A stretch of 64,000 nucleotides of DNA from Megalonaias nervosa (lineage: Eukaryota > Mollusca > Bivalvia > Unionida > Unionidae). Below are positions 58,722-64,000 of this stretch, piece by piece. The stretch lies in the NCBI GenBank assembly GCA_016617855.1, contig JAECUM010009686.1:38823-102822 (forward strand), given 5' to 3'. Every line of letters starts with the position of its first letter. The first letter of the stretch is position 1. The notes beneath the pieces were generated by a model that had not been told where the DNA came from, made no database searches, and saw only the letters and a list, made by a program, of their open reading frames with translations. Position numbers and translations under genes: made by a program.

Positions 58722-58907
58722 AGCAGCAGGGAGGGTGCGACCACATGTGTGTAAGAGAACAGGATTTATTTTAGAGAATTAATACAAAATTGAAGCAAAC
58801 AGAGAAAACATGGTTTGTTTCAACAATATATAATTGAAGCAATTTTTGTCTTAATTATTAGTAAAATTTGGCTTAATTATAAAAGTGGTCTGTTCACCCT
58901 CCCTGCT
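58722..58907 (-). repeat. Right terminal inverted repeat
   Basis: The inner border is AGCAGCAGGGAGGGTG and the outer border is GTTCACCCTCCCTGCT. It is the inverted partner of 41,740-41,943 with about two substitutions and lacks the 14-bp segment. Confidence 0.95.
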
Positions 58908-59086
58908 TTTGCCTTCATTCCGTGGATTTTTATTTACCGATGTTAGGTCAGAGTATAGCTTGAAAACAATTTTTTCATGAAAATATGTGTTATAAATCTA
59001 GGAAAAGAATATATGTTTTTAAAAAAGTTACATAATTATTCCATATAAAGTATTTGGTTCTGTTTTCGGATGCCTTGTGTTTGTGG

Positions 59087-59341
59087 GGGCCCCAAGTGGC
59101 CGAGTGGTCAAAAGTGCTCACCGTTACAGAACACTGCCATCTCACCTCTGTCTGTGTGGGTTCAAGCCTTGGGTTCGGCCAATGTGGGTATGTGAGAAAG
59201 CTTGCCAGTAGCTTCTCATGGGTCGGTGGTTCTTTCCGGGGTTTTCCTGGGTTTTTCCTCCACCATTTATACTTGCCGCCATGTATAGCCTATCTTGTGC
59301 TGAAAAATGGCATTAAACCCTACAACAAAAACAACAACAAC
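59087..59341 (+). mobile_element. tRNA-derived SINE (family C), complete
   Basis: Head CCAAGTGGCCGAGTGGTCAA (A box; Ser/Leu tRNA-like) and GGGTTCAAGCC (B box). The body has 'gggtcggtggttctttcc' and 'ttttcctccacc'. The tail is 'attaaaccctacaac' with AAC repeats. All SINE parts are in order. Confidence 0.85.
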
Positions 59342-59354
59342 CTTGTGTGTGTGA

Positions 59355-59665
59355 TTTGGATTTTTAACGTAGCTCTAACAATGTTTCAGTCATATCGCTA
59401 CGATGACTGCAGTGTTGCAGTTTATAGTGATGTCTAGCACTGGGGCATCATGCCACAGATATGTAGCATGATGCCCACCTAGTCACATTATCCTGACACC
59501 AGGCCGACCAGTCCTAATACTAACCTCTTAATGCTGAGCGCCAAGCGAGGCAGCTGTTGGTACCATTTTTAGAAGTCTTTCTTATGACTCGGCCAGGATT
59601 CCAACCCGCGACCTCCCAAATCCGAGGCGAATGCTTAAACCACTAGGTCACCGGAGCGGTCCCGG
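59355..59665 (-). mobile_element. tRNA-derived SINE (family A), the best copy
   Basis: On the minus strand the head is GGTGACCTAGTGGTTTAAGC with 'gggaggtcgcgggttgg' near the B box. Then follows the body shared with the copies at 3.26 and 14.66 kb. It abuts the family C SINE tail to tail, so the AAC tail probably served as an insertion target. Confidence 0.85.
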
Positions 59666-62600
59666 TCTCATTGTAATTTATAGAATAAGATAAAAGATGA
59701 TAACTTTAAATTAAATGTGTGATCGTCTCATTGGCAGATTTATTACTTGGACAAACTGGCTAGTAACTACGGGGCCGGCCTTAGGCCAATTGGACCGATT
59801 TGGTCCGATCGCGCTCTATAGAGAGAAAGTAATTTTATAGTAATGGAAGAAAATTTTAAGTTCAATATCATATAAAAGTTGTTTAAAAGTTTATTTCGAT
59901 GGGGCCCCGCCTAAATGATCAAAATCGGGCCCCGCGTTTGTTAAGGCCGCTCATGAGTAACTAACATTGTCATTATAATGCAAGTTGACTGTATCTGATT
60001 ATCATCGTACCTTTAAACGAGCCACCCGGCTACTCACCGGCATTATTGACATCTGTGTTTCGGCTGCTATGATTAACATATCACGGTATGTCACTCAAAC
60101 CTTAAGGTCACTGACCACCTATAGTGTACAAACGTGTGATATTATTATAGTCATAAACAAAACGCATTTGTTATGTATTGTTACGTGACAAGGGCTCGTA
60201 CTCAGTAACAAAGAAAAGAGTGAAAGCCAACAAGCTTTGTATATTTAACAAAATAATTTATTTCCCTAGAAAACAATGTAAAAATTGGTAAATAGGACTT
60301 ACGGTTTGTGAATATAATGCAAAATTTAATCCTAAGAATGAAAAATACAAGTCCTATCACTAAATAGCTCTATTAGAATCCAGGTTCGAATCTCGACGAC
60401 ATACAAATATGGAAGGCAATGACGTCAGATGTGGTCCATGTACGAATATCAACAATTCCTCAATTGAATCAGTTTTTGTTTCCGAATAATTCCAGAATAA
60501 ATGTCCACTGAATATATTTCAGAATTTTTTATTAAAAAAGTCAACTTGTTGAGTTTCCAGGAGAATAAATTATTAAATCCAAAAAACAGATGAAAAACAA
60601 ACAATCTGGCAACAAATAAAAAAAACCACTTTGTTCCTTCAAGATGCTAAAACGACTCTGACAGAAGAATATTAAGAATGCGTATTTAAACCCAAAAACA
60701 TCATTTGAGTCTCGCGAGATGGGTCATGTGGTCTGTTACTACAAGAGATCTATCACGTACACCAGTTTAGCCCCACTTAAGAACCAATAATAAAAAAAAA
60801 CGTTGTTTACACATAATGATCACGCAAACAAAGTATGGCCTTGATACTGACCAATCATTTTAACTCCTGTTTACGAACTTCCCAACCCAGGACGAACTCG
60901 GTTAACTAAAAATAATTCTCATGTAACACGTTTTACGTCTTAGATAAACAACATTTACTAAAAGAAAATATCGAATTACTGAAAAAGAATTTCGAATTAC
61001 AATAAAATGTAATGAAACAAAAATAAAATAAAAAAAGAATTTTAAAACTAACACACAAGCGATTTAATTACATATACGTAACAAGTATGCACACCATAAA
61101 ATGTTTAATCAGACTTAAAATCCGCTTTTTTTAAATGAAAAAATTATTCGGTAATCTCCGTAAACGATCGGAAGTTTCCGCATTACTAAAATGGATATGA
61201 CGTATAATTATCCCTTCTATTCAACCTAGCCATTCAAGTGTTTAATTTCCCCACGTATGCGTCTGTGATATATCTTACGATCGTACTTTTGTACAGCAAA
61301 TATTGTGCACTGTGTTGCATATAGATGGAACCAAAAGAATGATGATGGGACAAAAGGGTTCTTTCTTTTTCCAAAGACCCTTTTTACCAGAAAAAAAGTG
61401 GATTGAAGCTGTTGGATCGAATAGGGTGAGGGATGGGAAAGTTGTATCATTTATGCCGGATTATAGTCAATTTGGCTCAAAGACAATTCGGCCCAAGACA
61501 ACTTGGCTCAGATTGGGCCGACATTAAGACAATTCGGCCCAATTTAACAATAGTTTGAACAAGTTCTTTTTCTTCAAACAACAAGTAAATACTATGTAAG
61601 ATAGGTTATTTATTTTTTTTTTAAAAAAAAACCCCTAAATTTAAACATACTAAACTATCTTGATATTCTTTAAAAGAAAATAATTATTCTTCGTAACGTA
61701 CATATATATGATTGAAAACACAAACTGAATTCTCTTGCTCGTTCTAATTAAAATATTTACATACATTTTTATGCTAATAAAAATATGTGCATCTGCACAA
61801 CGACATTCTCAATTTAAATCCTCCGGTCAAATTATCAATATTGATTTATAAAACAATAATACTTAACAGATAATATTCGACAGAATACGTATACATTTTT
61901 CTAAGGGTAGTGTACTTGACGTATTATAACAAATATATTTAATTTTAGGCTTCAGGTTGTAACACTGCTGCATATAATACACACTCGATTACACATGAGA
62001 GAGAGAGAATAATGTTTAGCATTTTGTCAGTGTTTACTTGCTGCAATATGAAGCTCTTACCAGCTAATTTTATTGTTTGTTTTTATTTTTCAAGTTGTCT
62101 TAGTGTGTGCGCACGTAAATTGAAAGCTTGTCATTACTAGTCAATATCGTCAATCATATTTGCTCCATTATTCCATGCAAATAAGAAAGGAAACAATAAT
62201 GTGTTGAATTTGTGCCCCCCCCCCAAACACGGTACAATAAAATTGATAAACAAACACTTATTTAAAAATAAAATGAAAGAAATTAACCTTGCATTATTAT
62301 CATTTATTTCTTCCTTTTTCATCATGCAAAATTATTAAATAAAGAAATATATCCACGAACTCCGTATATGTAGCGGATGCCGGCTTGCGTATGCATCCTT
62401 ACTGTAGTGTATATCGCTCACGTCAAATAACAAAATCGCAAAAGAGACGAAAATGTCACCCGATTGCTTGAAGGCACCTGCTATTCACGCATGATAAGTT
62501 ACAAGGTGCAAACTGACCAAGGTTGTATGGTATCCAGGTTAACTATACGACGGTATCTCGCAAATATAAATCATTATTTTAAAATACATTCACTGTGAGT

Positions 62601-63060
62601 GTAAATGATAATCTTTTCGCAAGCATGGGTTACAAAAGTATTATTAAAGCAAGTTATTATTGTGTATACTATTTGCCCTGCAAACATCAATTATGATTAC
62701 ATATGGCAAACAAATTGAAACCCGGGTGATGAATAAACACAACCGGCAGCGAGCAATAAACTCCTTGCTTAAACTTACCGATAGGATATCGAATACAAAG
62801 GATATTTTATTACAAAGCAAACCAACCCCGGAAAATGACTTTCGTATCTTTTAAGTGTGCCGATTTTTTCTTATGAAGTCGGCCGACATAAGGATTCTTT
62901 TAAGTGTGCCGATTTCTTTCTTTTTCTATAAAGTCGGCCGACATAGGGAAGCCAGCATTGATTCCTTTTTACCTTTATTAACGGGAATTTTCAAAATAAA
63001 TTGAAATAATGGCACAGTTTTGAAAGCGACACAATCTAGTGCATCGTGCACGCATATCGA
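59666..63060. other. Intergenic DNA right of the SINEs
   Basis: No gene is supported. Minor structure: a GC-rich block with GGGGCCGGCCTTAGGCC and GGGGCCCCGCC (59,769-59,950), probably a degraded DNA element; 'acaattcggccca'-type short repeats (61,460-61,550); and a 60-bp duplication 'agtgtgccgatttttttctt' ... 'aagtcggccgacata' (62,855-62,950). Confidence 0.55.
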
Positions 63061-63260
63061 TATAAAACTGAACAGTAAATTAGTTTTCAGTAGTTTCATC
63101 TAAATGTTCCCTATCCATAGTTTGTAGTGTTTTATTTTTCGACAACATGAAGCATTTACTTCGTCTTGTGGAGATAAATGTACGTCATTTCCGGCTGGCG
63201 TCTTCTATAGGTGGGAAATCGTAGCTAAGGGGAAGTAACAGCGTTGTATACGTCTATTTC
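63060..63260 (+). promoter_or_regulatory. Possible host promoter
   Basis: CpG-richer than its surroundings, with TACGTCATTTCCGGCTGGCG at 63,180-63,199 (CRE-like half and ETS-like CATTTCCGGC). It lies 0.4 kb before the weak candidate first exon. No transcript evidence can be seen. Confidence 0.3.
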
Positions 63261-63644
63261 GAGTAGTTAAATTATTATTTCTTCTTTACACTTGATAAAT
63301 TTTTTTGTTCTTTTTGTGCAAGTATAACTACTTTTAATCATGTAATGCAAATCTGATGTAAAAAGAATAATGTGGGAGTATGTCCGGTGACCTTTAAGTT
63401 TGGTTATGTTTGTCTTGGTGATTAATGGCACATTGACACGTGAAAGCCTGGAGTAACTGCAGTAAATGCCTTAGAAATTAGTTAATTAATCGATTGCTTA
63501 AGTGGTCGTTTTGATTTATTTAAATAGCACGATTTAAATACTAGTAAATGTGTCACTACTACTTGTTTAGAGATGTAAATAAGTTCATGTATTTAACTGT
63601 TGCTATAATGTTTTGAAAAATGCCCACGTCACTGTCTTTCGCTC

Positions 63645-63800
63645 ATGTCACAGGAGAAAGTTATATTTGAACTAAATCAACTAGTACCTCCAGGAGGAGA
63701 AAATCACATTTCTATAGCAGATCTTTTCTACGCACTTTTTGCTCTCTTTATTGTGTACATGGAAATTGTGTCATGCATGTTTGTATCAGTCTGTCAGTGA
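63645..63800 (+). CDS. Candidate first coding exon of a host gene running off the right edge
   Basis: ATG 63,645 opens a 51-residue frame beginning MSQEKVIFELNQLVPPGG and continuing ENHISIADLFYAL, which reads like ordinary protein. It turns hydrophobic and stops at 63,800. A splice donor such as GTGTAC inside it could end the exon earlier. Alternatively the CACAG before GAGAAAG could be a splice acceptor. I do not recognise the protein. Confidence 0.25.
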   Translation: MSQEKVIFELNQLVPPGGENHISIADLFYALFALFIVYMEIVSCMFVSVCQ

Positions 63801-63978
63801 ATTTTGTCTTTTATTGTTTGCATGCATTTTTTATTTTTACATGTTTCACGTACACGAAAGACTGTGTCACGTTCGCTGTACAGTGTATATTTATGTTTTT
63901 ATATATTTTTATATTCGCTGGTCGTGTTTCCTACTAAAGATTTTTGTGTGCATTCCGATGTATATATTTGATCTGATC

Positions 63979-64000
63979 TGATATATATATATATATATAT
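63979..64000. repeat. (AT)n microsatellite at the window edge
   Basis: Uninterrupted TA run, cut by the window end. Confidence 0.95.

Larger units (their letters stand above)
41740..58907. mobile_element. Polinton/Maverick-like virus-derived element, ~17.2 kb, defective
   Basis: Bounded by inverted repeats (41,740-41,943 and 58,722-58,907) that start with a short AGC tandem, as expected for protein-primed linear DNA replication. It encodes the diagnostic Polinton set: protein-primed-type PolB, retroviral-type integrase, adenain-like protease, A32/FtsK-like ATPase, major capsid candidate and penton. Accessory genes include a phospholipase A2 protein, a fibre-like protein and two HNH domains. 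No 6-bp target duplication is evident (ACTAGC or GTAACT at left against TTTGCC at right). Stops, frameshifts, a large deletion in the polymerase-helicase gene and a transposon in penton make this copy non-autonomous. Confidence 0.95.

Noticed and set aside
41740..58907. Free viral contig or assembly chimera instead of an integrated element
   Set aside because: Host-type repeats continue on both sides, the terminal repeats are complete, and host transposons and a SINE lie inside the element.

Overview
The window is animal nuclear DNA: a gene with short exons (48-110 bp), GT-AG introns of up to about 10 kb, many simple repeats, tRNA-derived SINEs, MITEs and retroelement debris. The repeats (dispersed runs of GGTCA-containing units, and elements built around a degenerate ~140-bp tandem core) look like those of marine molluscs, probably a bivalve. 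That placement is an inference from repeat style only.

Region 1 (1-33,600): the 3' part of a protein arginine methyltransferase gene, best matched by PRMT6, on the + strand. Nine consecutive exons (5,765 to 33,504) run from just after SAM-binding motif I to the stop codon, with phases that agree at every junction. The first exons lie left of the window. The introns hold tandem arrays, SINEs, a MITE family, a non-autonomous hAT element with a perfect 8-bp target duplication, minisatellites and a DIRS-like gag relic.

Region 2 (33,600-41,740): intergenic, with minisatellites, a 1.9-kb TA-flanked non-autonomous DNA transposon, two copies of the same MITE family and a dead non-LTR reverse transcriptase fragment.

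Region 3 (41,740-58,907): a ~17.2-kb Polinton/Maverick-like virus-derived element bounded by ~190-205-bp terminal inverted repeats. The left half is a mostly rightward virion block: coiled-coil/Q-rich protein, pVI/pX-like protein, double-jelly-roll-type major capsid candidate, small basic hydrophobic protein, adenain-like protease, fibre-like protein, small membrane protein and penton. The middle and right hold a leftward group (coiled-coil gene, small basic protein, NUMOD-HNH endonuclease, Cys-rich protein), then a rightward PolB-helicase-HNH fusion, a leftward retroviral-type integrase, a leftward zinc-ribbon/phospholipase A2 protein and a rightward A32/FtsK-like packaging ATPase. Most genes are damaged (stops, frameshifts, a large internal helicase deletion, a transposon inside penton), but the terminal repeats are still nearly identical. 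The copy therefore looks relatively young but defective. Assembly indels cannot be excluded as a cause of some frameshifts.

The penton gene is split by a 2,003-bp TA-flanked transposon, which itself contains a 236-bp hAT-like MITE, so three levels of nesting are visible. The element's right arm carries four spaced TTGAC..GTCAA palindromes and a tRNA-derived SINE.

Region 4 (58,908-64,000): two adjacent SINEs, AT-rich intergenic DNA and, at the right edge, a weak candidate promoter and first coding exon of another host gene.
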